The position numbers were made by a program, and so were the translations under genes. A stretch of 64,000 nucleotides of DNA, taken from positions 372,001-436,000 of the forward strand of contig CAWCYZ010000001.1 in assembly GCA_963799925.1 (NCBI GenBank), written 5' to 3'. Source of the stretch: DATBQN01 sp963799925. Lineage in GTDB: Bacteria > Acidobacteriota > Thermoanaerobaculia > Multivoradales > UBA5704. Shown here one piece after another: positions 9,061 through 19,837 of the stretch (its first letter is position 1; the number at the start of each line of letters is the position of its first letter). The notes under the pieces are model-generated. The model was not told where the DNA came from. It searched no databases and was given only the letters and a program-made list of their open reading frames with translations.

Positions 9061-11066
9061 ATGCTCAAGATCGCCCTGCTCAACATGCCGTTCGCGGCCT
9101 ACCACCTGCCCTCGATCGGCCTGACCCAGATCAAGTCGGTGCTCGACCGGCGCTTCGGCGGCGCGTAGAGACGCCGTCGACGACGCGCGCTCGTCTACGC
9201 CAGCCTCGACTTCGCCGCCTACATCGGGCTCGACCTCTACCAGCAGATCGGCGGCGGCGGCGAGCACCTGCAGGCCGGCTTCCCGGAGTGGTTCTTCCGC
9301 CAGGCCGCCTTCCCCGAGCTGCCGGACAACGCCGACGCCTACTTCGCGCCGCCACTACCCCGGCCACTCCCCCGCCACGCTCGCCTTCCGCGACACCGTG
9401 CTCGCCAAGCGCCGCGGCGTCCCCGGCCTCCTCGACGCGCATCATCGACCGCTACGGGCTCGACCGCTGCGACGTCGTCGGCTCCACCTCGATGTTCTTC
9501 GAGAACATGGTCGCCTTCGCCCTCGCCCGGCGCCTGAAGGAGCGCAACCCCGCCATCGTCACCGTCCTCGGCGGCGCCACCTGCGAGTCGCCGTCGGGCG
9601 AGGAGTACATGCGCCACGTGCCGGCGCTCGACTACGTCTTCTCGGGCCCGGCGCTCCAGAGCTTCCCGCGCTTCGTCGACAACCTGCTCGCCGGCCGCGG
9701 CGAGGAGAACGACCGCATCCCCGGCGTCTTCTCGCAGGCGAACCAGGGCCGCGGCGTGCCGGCCCGATGGGCGAGGAGCTCGACATCAACGTCCCCGTGG
9801 CGCTCGACTACGAGCCGTTCCTCGACGACCTCGCCGCGCAGCTCCCGGCCTACGAGATCCAGGCCGTGCTCCCCTTCGAGACCTCGCGCGGCTGCTGGTG
9901 GGGCGAGCACGCCCACTGCACCTTCTGCGGCCTCAACAAGATCGACGATGAGCTACCGGGCGATGCGCCCCGACCTCGCCGTCGAGCTGATCCGCTCGCT
10001 CTTCCGCTACGCCGGCCGCGCCTCGATCCTGATGTGCGTCGACAACATCCTGCAGCGCCAGTACGTGACCGAGGTGTTCCCCTACCTCGAGACGCCGGAG
10101 AGCCTGGCGATCTTCTACCAGCTCAAAGCCAACCTGACCGAGCGCGAGGTGGCGGCGATGGCGGCGGCGCGGGTCAAGCTGATCACCCCCGGCATCGAGT
10201 CGCTGTCGACCGCCACCCTCAAGCTGATGGACAAGGGGGTCTCCGCCTTCCACAATCTCCAGGTGCTCAAGCATTGCTCGCTCCACGACGTCCACCCCGG
10301 CTGGAACCTCCTCGTCGGCTCGCCGGGCGAGGGCGCGGAGACCTACCGCAAGTACGCCGCCGACCTGCCGCGGCTCGTCCACCTGCCGCCGCCGCAGGCG
10401 ATCGTCTCGATCCACTTCAACCGCTACAGCCCCTACTTCGTGCGCGCCAAGGAGTACGGCCTGGACCTCCACCCGATCGACTACTACGAGATGGTCTACC
10501 CCTTCCCGCCGGAGGCGATCGCCAACGTCGCCTATGACTTCATGGACCACAACTTCGACGCCGAATACATGCGGGCGCTCGCCGAGTGGATCGGCGCCCT
10601 CACCGAGCGGATCGAGCTGTGGCAGCGGCGGCACTCGGACGCGAGCGGCGCGCCGCCGCCGCGGCTCTACCTGCGCGAGCGGGAGGGCGGGGCGAGCGTC
10701 TACGACTCGCGCTCCGGCGAGCCGCGCGAGATCCCGCTCACGGCGACCGGCCGGCGCGTGCTCGCCCGGCTCGAGGAGCCGCGGCGCCTGGCGGTCCTGG
10801 CGCGCGAGCTCTCCGATCTGACGCAGGGCGAGCTCATGGCCGAGATCGATGGCTTCCGCGACCACGGGCTGCTCTTCGAGGAGGACGACAAGCTGATGAG
10901 CCTGATCCTCCCCCACGAGCCGCCGCCGATGACCTTCCAGGCCGGCGCTCTCAGCTCCCGGGCGCGCCGCAGGGAGGCCGCCGGCGCCGCGGCGGCCGTC
11001 GCCGGGCCGATCCCGCGCGCCGCGCGGCGGGCGGTCAAGAGCGGCGCGCCGCGGGGGGTCGCCTGA
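9061..11066 (+). CDS. B12-type radical SAM C-methyltransferase of the RiPP-maturation family (frameshifted)
   Basis: The ATG at 9061 has a GAGGAG ribosome site at 9049-9054 and opens with MLKIALLNMPFAAYHLPSIG, typical of a cobalamin-binding radical SAM N-terminus. The conserved block SRGCWWGEHAHCTFCGLN (9884-9937) carries the 4Fe-4S cysteines at 9893, 9917 and 9926 in a CX7CX2C pattern, the signature of the 'RiPP maturation radical SAM protein 1' family. A small winged-helix-like region follows at about 10660-10915. The protein is recovered only by changing frame near 9166-9193 (after a TAG), 9350, 9437, 9765 and 9950; the cysteine block lies in one of the shifted segments. Because the sequence is conserved through every shift, I read these as sequencing indels rather than decay. 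The family usually methylates ribosomal peptides. Here it sits between an NRPS-PKS and an exporter, and no precursor peptide was seen. Confidence 0.85.
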
Positions 11067-12434
11067 TGGAAGCCTCGCCGGCGATCCCCGCCGCCGACGG
11101 CGCGGCCGGCGACCCCGCGGGGCCCGGCACCGGCGGCGCGGCCGCTCCGGCGCCGGTGACCGCCGCCGCCGCGCCGGGCCCCGCCACGCCCCCCGCCGGG
11201 CGGCTCTGGAACCGCAACTTCTTCCTCCTCTGGCAGGGGCAGACGGTGAGCCGCCTGGGCGACCAGGCGTTCTCCGTGGCGATGATGTTCTGGCTCATGA
11301 AGACGACCGGCTCGGCGAGCCTCATGGGCCTGCTGATGACGGTCTCCTCCATCCCCGGCGTCCTCCTCACCCCCTTCGGCGGCACCTTCGCCGACCGCCA
11401 CTCGCGGGTGCGCATCCTCGTCGTCTGCGACCTGCTCTCCGGGATCGGCACCCTCGGCCTCGCGGCTCTCATGTTCTTCTCCAAGGCGCAGCCCGTCCTC
11501 CTCGCCGGGCTCTTCGCCGTGGCGCTCCTCGGCGGCATCGTCCGCGCCTTCTTCATGCCGGCGATCAGCGCCGCCATCCCGGACCTGGTGCCGCCCGAGA
11601 GCCTCGCCGCCGCCAACTCGGCGAACCAGTTCACGGTGCAGACCTCGATGCTCGCCGGCCTGGGGGCGGGCGGCGTCCTCTACCGCCTGCTCGGGGCGCC
11701 GCTCCTCTTCGTCGCCGACGGCCTCTCGTTCCTCTTCGCCGCCGCCTCCGAGGCCCTGGTGCGCACGCCGCCCCCGCCGCGGCGCCCGCCGGCGCCGGCC
11801 GGGCAGGTGCTGCGCGCCTTCCTCGGCGACACCCGCGAGGGGTTCCGCTGGATCGCCGGGCAGAAGGGGCTGCGCGACTTCGTGCTCATCGCGGCGATCC
11901 TCAACTTCTTCGCGACGCCGATCTCTGGTCCTCTTCCCGTTCTACGTCTCGGGCTTCCTCCACGCCGGCGCCGACTGGTACGGCTTCCTCCTCGCCGCGG
12001 TCTCGGCCGGCTCGATCGCCGGCTTCCTGGCGGCCGGGGCCCTGAAGCTCAACGGCGCGGCGCGCGGCCGGGCGCTGCTCGCCGGCCTGGTGGTCGGGCC
12101 CCTCCTCTTCGGCATCCTCGGCTACGTGACGGTCAAGCTCGCGGCGCTCGCCGTCATCTTCCTCGCCGGCTTCACCTTCGGCCTGGTCAACATCTACCTG
12201 GTGACCATGCTCCAGCTCGCCACCCCGAGCGAGCTGCGCGGCCGGGTGATGGGGCTGCTGGCGACGCTCGGCGGCGCCCTGATGCCCATCGGCATGGCGA
12301 TCTCGGGCGTCGTCGGCGACCTGACGGGAAAGAACATCCCCGTCATCTACGCCGCCTGCGCCATCCTCCAGATCGCCACCACCCTCTCCCTCGCCAACCG
12401 CAAGGAGTGCCGGGCGTTCCTGGCGCAGGGGTGA
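11066..12434 (+). CDS. MFS exporter (EntS/MFS_3-like)
   Basis: The ATG at 11066 overlaps the TGA of the radical SAM gene (TGATG), so the two are probably translationally coupled. A Pro/Ala-rich cytoplasmic tail of about 45 residues precedes a 12-helix major facilitator fold. The loop GGTFADRHSRVR after helix 2 matches the family's GxxxDRxxRR motif, and the C-terminal half contains TPSELRGRVMG, typical of MFS_3 siderophore or drug exporters. One inserted base at about 11927 breaks the frame (ATCT-CTG GTC CTC) and the rest continues to 12434; this is probably a sequencing error. Position directly after the megasynthase and tailoring enzyme suggests it exports the cluster's product, which is inference. 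Confidence 0.9.
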
Positions 12435-12461
12435 GCGGCGGTCTTGACCCGGAGGCGGCTC

Positions 12462-12650
12462 TCAGCAAGGCTTTGCCTGGCCGACTCGACCTGCTTTCCG
12501 GTCGATCTTCGCCAGCGCTTGCTTCGCCTTCTGCCGAACCCAGGAATCGGGGTGTTGCAAGAACGATTCGACGACCGGCCGGCCGATGCGGGCGCTTGAG
12601 CGTAGCTCGTGAATCCGTCGCTCGTCCCCCGGCAGGTGCTGCCGCGCAGC
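12462..12650 (-). pseudogene. In-frame tail beyond the DUF4304 stop, HEAT-like
   Basis: Reading through the TAA at 12651-12653 in the same frame gives 62 more codons before a TGA at 12462-12464. The peptide contains FLQHPDSWVRQKAKQALAKI, which looks like a HEAT-type helical repeat. It is either the lost C-terminus of the upstream DUF4304 protein after a nonsense change, or the fused remnant of another gene. The start of such a gene is not visible. Confidence 0.4.
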
Positions 12651-13115
12651 TTACTTGACGGCGGCGAGAGCTTCCTGGGCGCTGCCCTGGATGAAGGCTG
12701 TCTTAAGGGTTCCGTCATCGACCATTGCTCGGAGCCCCTGAAGCGAGCTACCGCGCTCGATGAGCGGCAACACATGAATGTTCAATAACTCGACAAGCTC
12801 GGCGATTCTCTGCGCGTCCGGTATTTCTTGATCGAGATTCAACAAGCGGCCGATCTGATGCCTTTTTTCGGGCACCAGCGTCTCTAGACGTAGGCTGATG
12901 TGACACTTCCATCCCTTGGGATAACGCTCGTCTTCAAGCTGCCGAAGCCAGAATCCCTGGTTGAAGTAATACTGATTGCCATACTGTGACTTTTGAAGGT
13001 CTGAGACCGCGACTACCTCGTCGCTTCGTCGATACCAAGCCCCTGACCTCTTCTCTAGACCAGCTCCGCGGCCGAACCGCTCCAGAGCCTCGTGAACCAC
13101 CTTGTGCGCGCTCAC
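12651..13115 (-). CDS. DUF4304-like putative immunity protein, copy 2
   Basis: 154 residues and clearly paralogous to the next gene upstream: both contain SDLQKSQYG/SNLQKSQYG, YYFNQ.FWLR and a closely similar helical C-terminus. The pattern of an N-terminal alpha/beta part with a conserved LQKSxYGxxYYFNxxFWLR core suggests DUF4304. It follows the RHS toxin gene on the same strand, 106 bp after copy 1. Tandem, divergent small paralogues right after a polymorphic toxin tip are usually immunity genes, which is the inferred role. Codon use is much less GC-biased than the rest of the window, a sign of transfer. The frame continues past the stop (see 12462-12650), so the protein may be truncated. 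Confidence 0.65.
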   Translation of the reverse strand: MSAHKVVHEALERFGRGAGLEKRSGAWYRRSDEVVAVSDLQKSQYGNQYYFNQGFWLRQLEDERYPKGWKCHISLRLETLVPEKRHQIGRLLNLDQEIPDAQRIAELVELLNIHVLPLIERGSSLQGLRAMVDDGTLKTAFIQGSAQEALAAVK

Positions 13116-13221
13116 GGCTGATACCGAGAGCAGGTAATGATCCTCATTCTGGAAGGCTGGCCGAGAGCGTCGAAACGCGCTACGAATCGACAGCTCGCTC
13201 TCGTCTGGTTGGCTTTCTCAC

Positions 13222-13692
13222 TCATGGCTCTGTCGTGCTGGCTAATACCTGCTGCGCCGGCCCGGTGATGCCAGCCCCCTTTAGCATCCCATCAGCCAGC
13301 ATGGTGCGTAGGCCCGCGATCGACTCGGCTCGCTCGATGAGCGGCATGAGTCCCTCTTTGAGAAGTGCTCGCAACTCGCAAAGCCGCTTTTCGTCGCTGA
13401 TGTCCCAGGCCAAGTCAAGTAGCTTGTTGATGCGCTCCTCAGCGGCGGAGAGTAGATCCTCCAGTCTGAGCCGAATGTGACAGTCGACGTACTTTGGATA
13501 AAGCTCGTCCCCCAGCTTGCGCAGCCAGAAACACTGATTGAAGTAATACCGGGGACCGTACTGCGATTTCTGAAGGTTCGACAACGCGATGACCTCCTCT
13601 GTACGCCGATACAGAGTCGCGGATTTTCTCTCGAACCCGTTGCCTCGACCGAACTCGTCAAAGGCGCGCTGAACTGCGTTGCGTTCTTTCAT
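13222..13692 (-). CDS. DUF4304-like putative immunity protein, copy 1
   Basis: 156 residues beginning MKERNAVQRAFDEFGRGNGF, paralogous to the 12651-13115 product. Its ATG (13690-13692) overlaps the TGA of the RHS toxin gene (13689-13691) as ATGA, so synthesis is probably coupled to the toxin. That arrangement, with moderate GC content and a short length, supports an immunity protein that binds and blocks the adjacent nuclease-like tip. The family assignment comes from sequence pattern only. Immunity function is inferred from context. Confidence 0.7.
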   Translation of the reverse strand: MKERNAVQRAFDEFGRGNGFERKSATLYRRTEEVIALSNLQKSQYGPRYYFNQCFWLRKLGDELYPKYVDCHIRLRLEDLLSAAEERINKLLDLAWDISDEKRLCELRALLKEGLMPLIERAESIAGLRTMLADGMLKGAGITGPAQQVLASTTEP

Positions 13693-16600
13693 GGCCGATC
13701 GTACGTTACGACTCTCCCTCGAAAGGGTTCTCCGGGGTACATTCTATTAAGTTCTTGCACATAAGCCCGCAGTTGCCGATTGCCTTCGCGGATCGCGGCT
13801 GGATTGTTCGGCTTGAGTTCGATGACCTCGCGCGTTGCGAGGTTAACGGCATCAGGCCGGAGCCCATTTTTCAATGTAAATTCCCTACGGAAGCCTTGCC
13901 CGTAATCGTAGGCGGCATGAATTTCCCTGCCGTATTTGGCAGCAGCCGACTCGCCGCCGCGGAAGGCCGCCGCCCCTCCTTCTGCGGTAGCACCCAGCTC
14001 CTCGCCGAGAATGCCTTTGGCGGCACCTTCCACGGGCGCAGCGATGGCTGCGGCCGTGAGGAGATCCCCGCCCACCGCGAAGCTGATCGCAAGCGGCCCG
14101 GCGCTTCAGAGCCGATCTTGTCTCCTGAGTTCTCGCCGAGCCGCAGGACCGTGTTGACCAAGCCCTTCGTGAAGTCGAACGCCGCGCCGGCCGAAGGTCG
14201 CGCAGACCACCCCAAGCACCCCGCCGTTCGTGCAGGCGTCGGTGGTGCTGTTCTTCAGGTTGGAGAGGGTCGAGTCGATCTTCTCGGCGAACTGCGCGCC
14301 GGTCTCGCGGCCGGTCGGGTCGGTCGCGTTCATCGGGTCGTCGGCGACGTAGGCGTAGCGGTTCCAGCTCTGCGGGCGGGCGGGATTGCCGAGCACCGGA
14401 TCGACGCTCAGGAACCGCCCCGTCACCGGGCTGCAATGCCGGGCGTGCATGTAGTCGAGATCGTCGCCCGGGCCCGCGAGGCTCGCGAGATCGCGCTCGT
14501 GGCCGGTGAACTTCATCCGCTCGGCGTCCTGGTTGAAGGCCGTCGCCTCCTCGCCGAAGGGGTAATAGACGTGGTAGGCGACCTGGCCGCCCGACGCGTT
14601 GGTGACGAGGCGCGGCGTGCCGAGGTGATCGAGGTGGAAGTGCCGGGTGCCCTGCGGGGTCTCGGCCGCCAAGAGGAGGCCGTCGCGGTAGACGTCGTCC
14701 TCGGCGACGCTCCCCGTCCAGTTGTAGTTGGTCGCCTCGTAGGTGCGGAGGACCTTGCCGGAGAGGTCGCGGAGCGTCCAGCGGTCGAAGCGGCCGTCGC
14801 GCGGGCTTGAAGCTCCAGGCCCGCTCGTCGTCCGCGTCGTACATGTAGAGCCACTCTTCGCCGCCCGAGACGTAGTGCTTCAACTGATCGAAGGCGTCGT
14901 ACTCGTAGGTCGCCCCGTTCCAGGCGGTCAGGTTCCCCGCCGCGTCATAGGTCGTGCCGGCGCCGTTGAGACGGTTGGTCGACGAGCTCGTCGGCGTCGT
15001 CCGCGCGCCGCTGCCGGAGATCGACTGGAGATTGCCGAAGGCGTCGAAGCCGTAGCTCTGCGTGACAGGCGTGCCGCCTCCCTGCGGCTGGAGCGAGAGC
15101 GTCGCCGAGGTGAGGCGGCTCACCGGGTCGTAGACGAAGGTGCTGCCGCCGATCTGGGTGATGTTCCCGGAGCCGTCATAGGTGTAAGTCCCCAGACGTC
15201 CAGGAGGCCGGGCCGGCGGACATGATCGACGGCCGGCCGCGGCATGGCGTGGGGATCGTTCGCGACTGGGTGTCGAGGACGTTGTTCGCGTGCCGCGACC
15301 TGGTAGACGAGCAGGTTCGGCGAGTAGGAGATCCCGACCGTCTTGCCGGGGATCAGCCCCGTGTAGCCGGGAACCCCGGTGAGCAGACCCCCGTGTGTAG
15401 CTGAACGACGACCGTCCGCGGCGAGGCGGCGACGCCGCTGCAGGCGGCGAAGGTGCATTGCGGGTAGCCGAGCGAGGCGACGTGCCCGAGGTTGTCCCAG
15501 GCGAAGGTCTGGCTGAACGACTCCGAGGCCGCGCCGTTGAAGGTGTGAGTCAAGACCCGCTGCGACACCCGGCCGCCCGCCCCGGCATAGGTGTAGGTCT
15601 GGGCGATCTGGCGACGTGTAGGTCGTCCCGCCCAGAACTGGGTAGTTGTAGCGCGACGCGGTGCGGAGCTTGCCCCTGCGCGTAGTCGGTGCCGGCGTTG
15701 CCCGCCGCGAACTGGAAGGTCTTGAGCGGCCGGCCGCCGGTCTCGTCGATCTCGACCATCCGCTCCGCCACGTCGTAGACGTAGGTCAGGTCGTGGGGGC
15801 CGTCGAGCTTTCGGTGCGCGTGGCCGCGCGCGTCGTAGTTGAGGTAGGAGACCGTGCCGTTGCCCGCGGCGCCTTTCTCCGGCTGCTTCTCCCAATTCAA
15901 GAGGCCGCGGTTGTCGAAGGCGAAGCCGCGCGTCTGGGTGACGCCCGAGCCGGCCGTCGAGACCGTCGCCAGGCGGTTCCCGACGTCGTAGCCGTAGCTC
16001 GTCGTCACCGCCGCGCCGCCCGGCGCCGGAGGGCTCCGTCACCTGGGCGAGCCGGCCCTGCCGGTCGTAGAGCTCGGTCGTCGTCGCAAGGGTCTCGACG
16101 CCCGCCACCGTCCCCCACCGGCGCCGTGCGCGTCACCACCCGCACGCCGGCGTAGCTCAGCGTGACGTCGTGGTTAGCCGTTGACCGAGTCGGCGGGGCG
16201 GATGCGGCGTCGGCGCGGCCGAAGGGGTCGTAGCCCAGGTACTGCGTCTTCTGGACCGGATTGCCGGTCTGCACCTCGGAGACCGACGCCTTGTTGCCCG
16301 CGCCGTCGTAGAGCGTCTCGCTGGACGTTCCAGAAATCCGGCATGAGCTCGGTCTCGCGCCAGACCCGGCCCAGGCCGTCGAAGAGGATCTGGCTGTGGG
16401 TCGCGCTCGTCGTCACGTCGACCGCCGCCGCCACCCCGGCCGAGGCCCGCGTGTAGGCATAGCTCGTCAGGAGCTCGCCCGGCGGCGCCACGCTCGTCAC
16501 CCGGCCCAGCGCGTCGTAGGCATAGGTGGTCGCGAGGGCCGCCGTGTCGCGGCGAGGAGGAGACGAGGCCGCTCGACACGTCGACCGTCTGGTCGAGCGA

Positions 16601-18637
16601 GTAGAAGGAGAGCGGAATCCCCGTCGAGGGGCTCACGTAGCGCGAGCTGGCGAGGACGCCGCCCTGGTAGCCGTGCTGGATCTGGTAGACCGGCGCCGCG
16701 GGCAGCGCGATCGTGCAGAGGTTGGCGCCCCCGGTCGCCACCGCCACCGCCTGCGTGTCGCCGCCGTAGTAGCTCTCGTTTGCCACGTTCCCGTGGCCGT
16801 CGGTCGGTGAACGCGGCGATGAGGTCGCTCGCCCGTCGCTCGATCCGTTCGCGAGGTGCGTCCGCCGCCGCCTCAGAAAGCCCGTTGTCCCGTCGTAGCA
16901 GGTCGAGGCGAAGGCCGTGTTGCCCCCCTCGGCCGCCCACTGGAAGTTCGAGGTCGTGAGCACCCAGGGCGCGCTCGCCGCCGGCGGCACGAAGGTGTTG
17001 TCCGAGTAGGGCGTATTCGTGATGAGATTCCAGTGATAGACGCCCTCGCCGGGTTGTAGTTGACGAAGGTCGTGCGCGCGTCGTTGCCCGGAAAGGTCCC
17101 GCTCGTCGACGCCGCCCGATAGTGGCCGAGGCCGTCGAAGCCCGAGTAGTCGACGTCGGCCGTCGTCCCGCCGTCGTCGTCGTAGAGCGTCCGCTCCGAC
17201 TCCACCCGCGAGCTGCATCGAGCTGTAGCCGCTCGCCTGCGAGTCGTTCGTGTAGCGGAAGTAGGTGCGCCTCAGGCGCAGGCCGCCAGCGGCCTGCCCG
17301 CTGTAGACCTCGGTCGAGAGGTTGCGCGTCCCGGTCGCGTCCACGAGGTCCGGTGAGAACGGGAGCCCTTCCGTCCAGTCGCCGCCCCGGTCGGAGAAGT
17401 AGTGGTAGGTCTGGTGCCCGAGCGGCGAGGTGACGAGCATGCGCGCCTCGTCGATCGAGGAGCCCGCCCGCGTCGCCTGGGCGTAGGTCCAGGTGCCCAA
17501 GACCGCCCCCGACGCGTCGCTCACCCGCTTCGAGAGCACCCCCTCGGAGCTGCTCACCCAGATCTGCGGCACCGCGTCTGTCCGCGGATGGCGGAAGAAG
17601 TAACTGCCGTAGGTGTAGTCGTAGCGGCCGAAGGTCGGGAAGACCAGTCCGGTCAGCGTCCCGGGCACCGTGTAGGTGCCGTTGACGAAGCTCACCGCGA
17701 GCATGTAGCTCATCGAGTAGACCGAGCCGTCGGGCAGCGTCACGCTCTGGAGGAGCGGCACCATGACCTGCTTCGAGCGGCAGGAGTCGGTGTCGTAGTG
17801 GTCGCGGTCGATCGTCGTGTCGGCGTAGGAGAAGCTGTAGGTCGCCGAGCCGCCGAAGGCGGTCACCGTCACGTGGTCCACCTGCCCATACCCCGGCGCC
17901 GCGCCGCGGAAGACGATCCGCTGCGTCCGCCCCTGGGTGTCGGTCAAGTCCCACTCGTTGGTGAGATAGGAGACGGAGAGCGCGTTGCCCGAGCGGTCGG
18001 CGATCGTGACCAGCCGGCTCGCGCCGTCGAAGGTGTGGACGAGGCCGCTCGGGAACTCGATCGTCTTCCACCCGGTGGGGAGACCCGGCGGCGTCAGGTT
18101 GAAGCGCAGGTAGGTGTCGTCGCGGCTGTAGAAGACGCCCGGCGCGGTCGGCTCGCCGTTGTGGAGGTTCGGGGCATAGAAGGAGTGCTTGGCGCCGTCC
18201 GCCCCCACGTAGAGCCAGTACACGCTGTCGTTGTACTGCGGGGTGCTTGGCGGGTAGAGGTCGCCCAGCGACAGCCGCCAGCCGAGCCCGGCGTTGTGGA
18301 AGACGTCGGGGTTGGCGTCGGTGGGCGAGTCCTCGTTGTACTGCGGGCAGGCCATACCGCCGTCGAGGGTCCAGACCCCGGAGTTGTGGTGGAGGACGAG
18401 CCCGTAGGAGAGCGCGCCCCCGACCGGGTAGCTGCCGCCGAGCGGCAGCGAGACCGTCAGGTTCCCGTTGTAGAGGTTGACCGAGTCGATGTCGCCGACG
18501 AGGTAAGCCGTCGTCGCCGAGAGGCCGCGGGCCCGGTTGGCCGGGTCCTCCTGGGCGGAGGCGAGACGGGCGAGCGCGAGGAGCGCGAGGCCCGCGAGGG
18601 CGAGGGAGCGGAGGGCGGTCGTCGCTGAGCGTTTCAT
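13689..18637 (-). CDS. Secreted RHS-repeat polymorphic toxin with PD-(D/E)xK-like nuclease tip (multiple frameshifts)
   Basis: Starts at ATG 18637 with a Sec signal peptide (MKRSATTALRSLALAGLALL, cleavage about ASA|QED). A long YD-repeat region follows (YDGxGN, YDxxGRL, FDGLGR), ending in the RHS core (HLDHLGTPRLVT, GRFLSVDPVLGNP, NRYAYVADDPMNATDPTG at about 14300-14640). The variable C-terminus (13689-14000) contains LRPDAVNLATREVIELK, i.e. PD-x10-ExK as in PD-(D/E)xK nucleases, so the toxin probably cuts nucleic acid. The reading frame must change at least ten times between about 17210 and 14100, yet protein similarity continues across each change, so sequencing indels are likely. Total length would be about 1650 residues. 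A small secreted-protein gene precedes it by 10 bp and a DUF4304 gene overlaps its stop. Confidence 0.85.
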
Positions 18638-18647
18638 CGCGCGACCC

Positions 18648-19298
18648 TCAATTCCCGACCGTCACCGCGAAGGCGGCGAGGTCGTCCGGGTCGACGGCGA
18701 CGACGACATCGCCCGTCTGGAACCGCGGCGGCGCGTCGCCTGACTTCCGGTCGGGCAGGAAGGCCGAGAGCGACGCGCGGAGGCTCCCGTCGTAGGTCCC
18801 GTCCTCATCCAGCGCTCCGCCGTCGAAGACATTGAGCTGCCAGCTTCCCGCCCCGGGGCGGACGACGAGGACGGAAAGCGAGTGGCGGTCGACGGCGAGC
18901 CGCCCGAGCGCCTTGTCGATTCGCCGCCCCTTGGGGTCGATCTCCGTCCACCGGAAGCCGCCCGGCGAACCGAGCGCCGTCCGTCCGCTCGCGAGATCGA
19001 CCGCCGCCCAGACCGAGAGCCCGGGAACGCCGCGGCCGAGGTCGAGACGCGCGGCGCCGGAGGCGTCGGCCGCCACCCGCTCGCCGAGCTGGCCGACGCG
19101 CGTCGAGATCCGCGCGAGACGCTCGCGGTAGATGCCCCAGACGACGACCTCGCCACCCGGCGTGGCGCCTGAGACCGTCGCGGCCTGGGCTTCAAAGCCC
19201 AGCGAGAGGGGTGTCTGTGCAATCACCCTCGAACCGATGACGCTCGAGGTCCAGAGGGCAAGAGCGAGAGCAAGGGGGGAAAGGCGGCGTCTGGCCAT
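18648..19298 (-). CDS. Secreted hypothetical protein upstream of the RHS gene
   Basis: ATG at 19298 preceded by AAGGAG nine bases upstream; the product begins MARRRLSPLALALALWTSSV with a clear signal peptide. About 216 residues, rich in beta-type segments, with no motif I recognise. An upstream in-frame start would add 11 residues but lacks a ribosome site. It ends 10 bp before the RHS start, so the two form an operon. It could be a chaperone or surface partner for the RHS protein, but nothing in the sequence proves that. Confidence 0.75.
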   Translation of the reverse strand: MARRRLSPLALALALWTSSVIGSRVIAQTPLSLGFEAQAATVSGATPGGEVVVWGIYRERLARISTRVGQLGERVAADASGAARLDLGRGVPGLSVWAAVDLASGRTALGSPGGFRWTEIDPKGRRIDKALGRLAVDRHSLSVLVVRPGAGSWQLNVFDGGALDEDGTYDGSLRASLSAFLPDRKSGDAPPRFQTGDVVVAVDPDDLAAFAVTVGN

Positions 19299-19432
19299 GG
19301 GGGAACACTCCTTAGGCGGGCCACAGAACACGACCTGAGACCGGCGGCCGTTGCGAACAGGCCGAGGGGATGGGTCTACCGGCGAAGGACGTTACGCGGC
19401 CTCGTCTGAGCAGTCAAGCTCTTTACCGGCCC

Positions 19433-19530
19433 TGAAAATGGCCTTGCCCCGGTTTCGCGGACACCTCGAAAAGCCCGGCGCCTACGACGACGAGCCCTAA
19501 CCGAGTGTCAGCCGAACCGGGGCAGGATCA
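19433..19530. mobile_element. Solo remnant of IS3-like element ends
   Basis: The left edge reads TGAAAATGGCCTTGCCCCGG and the right edge, on the other strand, TGATCCTGCCCCGGTTCGGC, each followed by a similar GGACAC/TGACAC segment. These inverted termini resemble IS3-family ends beginning with TGA and a CCCCGG core, with only about 50 bp between them and no transposase. It is probably an internally deleted or MITE-like relic. The stretch from 19332 to 19564 holds no gene. Confidence 0.4.
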
Positions 19531-19564
19531 GGGGCGGTCTACGTTCGCCGCGTAGCGCCGGCCC

Positions 19565-19709
19565 GTCCTTGACACCCCGCGGGCCGCGGGCCAGGATGCC
19601 GCAAAGGAGATCCCGATGCCCCGGCCCCCGACGGCGATGGCAGGATCGACTTCGGCGTCCTGCCCGCGGGCTCGTACTATGTGATGCTGCTGCCCGCCCA
19701 GCGGGATCC
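19565..19709 (+). pseudogene. Deleted second copy of the 20978-21484 gene
   Basis: 19565-19622 is identical to 20927-20984 (leader, AAAGGAG site and start codon) and 19625-19709 matches 21135-21219 except for one base. About 150 bp between the two blocks are missing, which puts the remaining coding part out of frame. It is a broken duplicate of the small secreted-protein gene. Confidence 0.85.
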
Positions 19710-19750
19710 CAAGTGAGCGCCCCAGTGACTGCAAGCGAAGGAGATCACAT

Positions 19751-19837
19751 GGTGACCCTTGCCGCCTGGTGTATGGCGTCGCCAGCCTGCCGCTCGGCGC
19801 TCCGGTCGAGCTGGAGCTGATCTTCGAGGTGTCCTGA
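19751..19837 (+). pseudogene. C-terminal remnant of a RidA/YjgF-like protein
   Basis: One frame reads RLVYGVASLPLGAPVELELI followed by FEVS and a TGA at 19835-19837. The pattern V.xLPLGAPVE.E matches the C-terminus of RidA-family enamine/imine deaminases. Only about 28 residues remain. Its stop overlaps the ATG of the hydrolase gene, so it was probably once part of an operon with it. Confidence 0.4.

Noticed and set aside
9061..9960. Programmed frameshifting in the radical SAM gene
   Set aside because: Five changes in both directions without slippery sites or a conserved pattern; sequencing indels are simpler.
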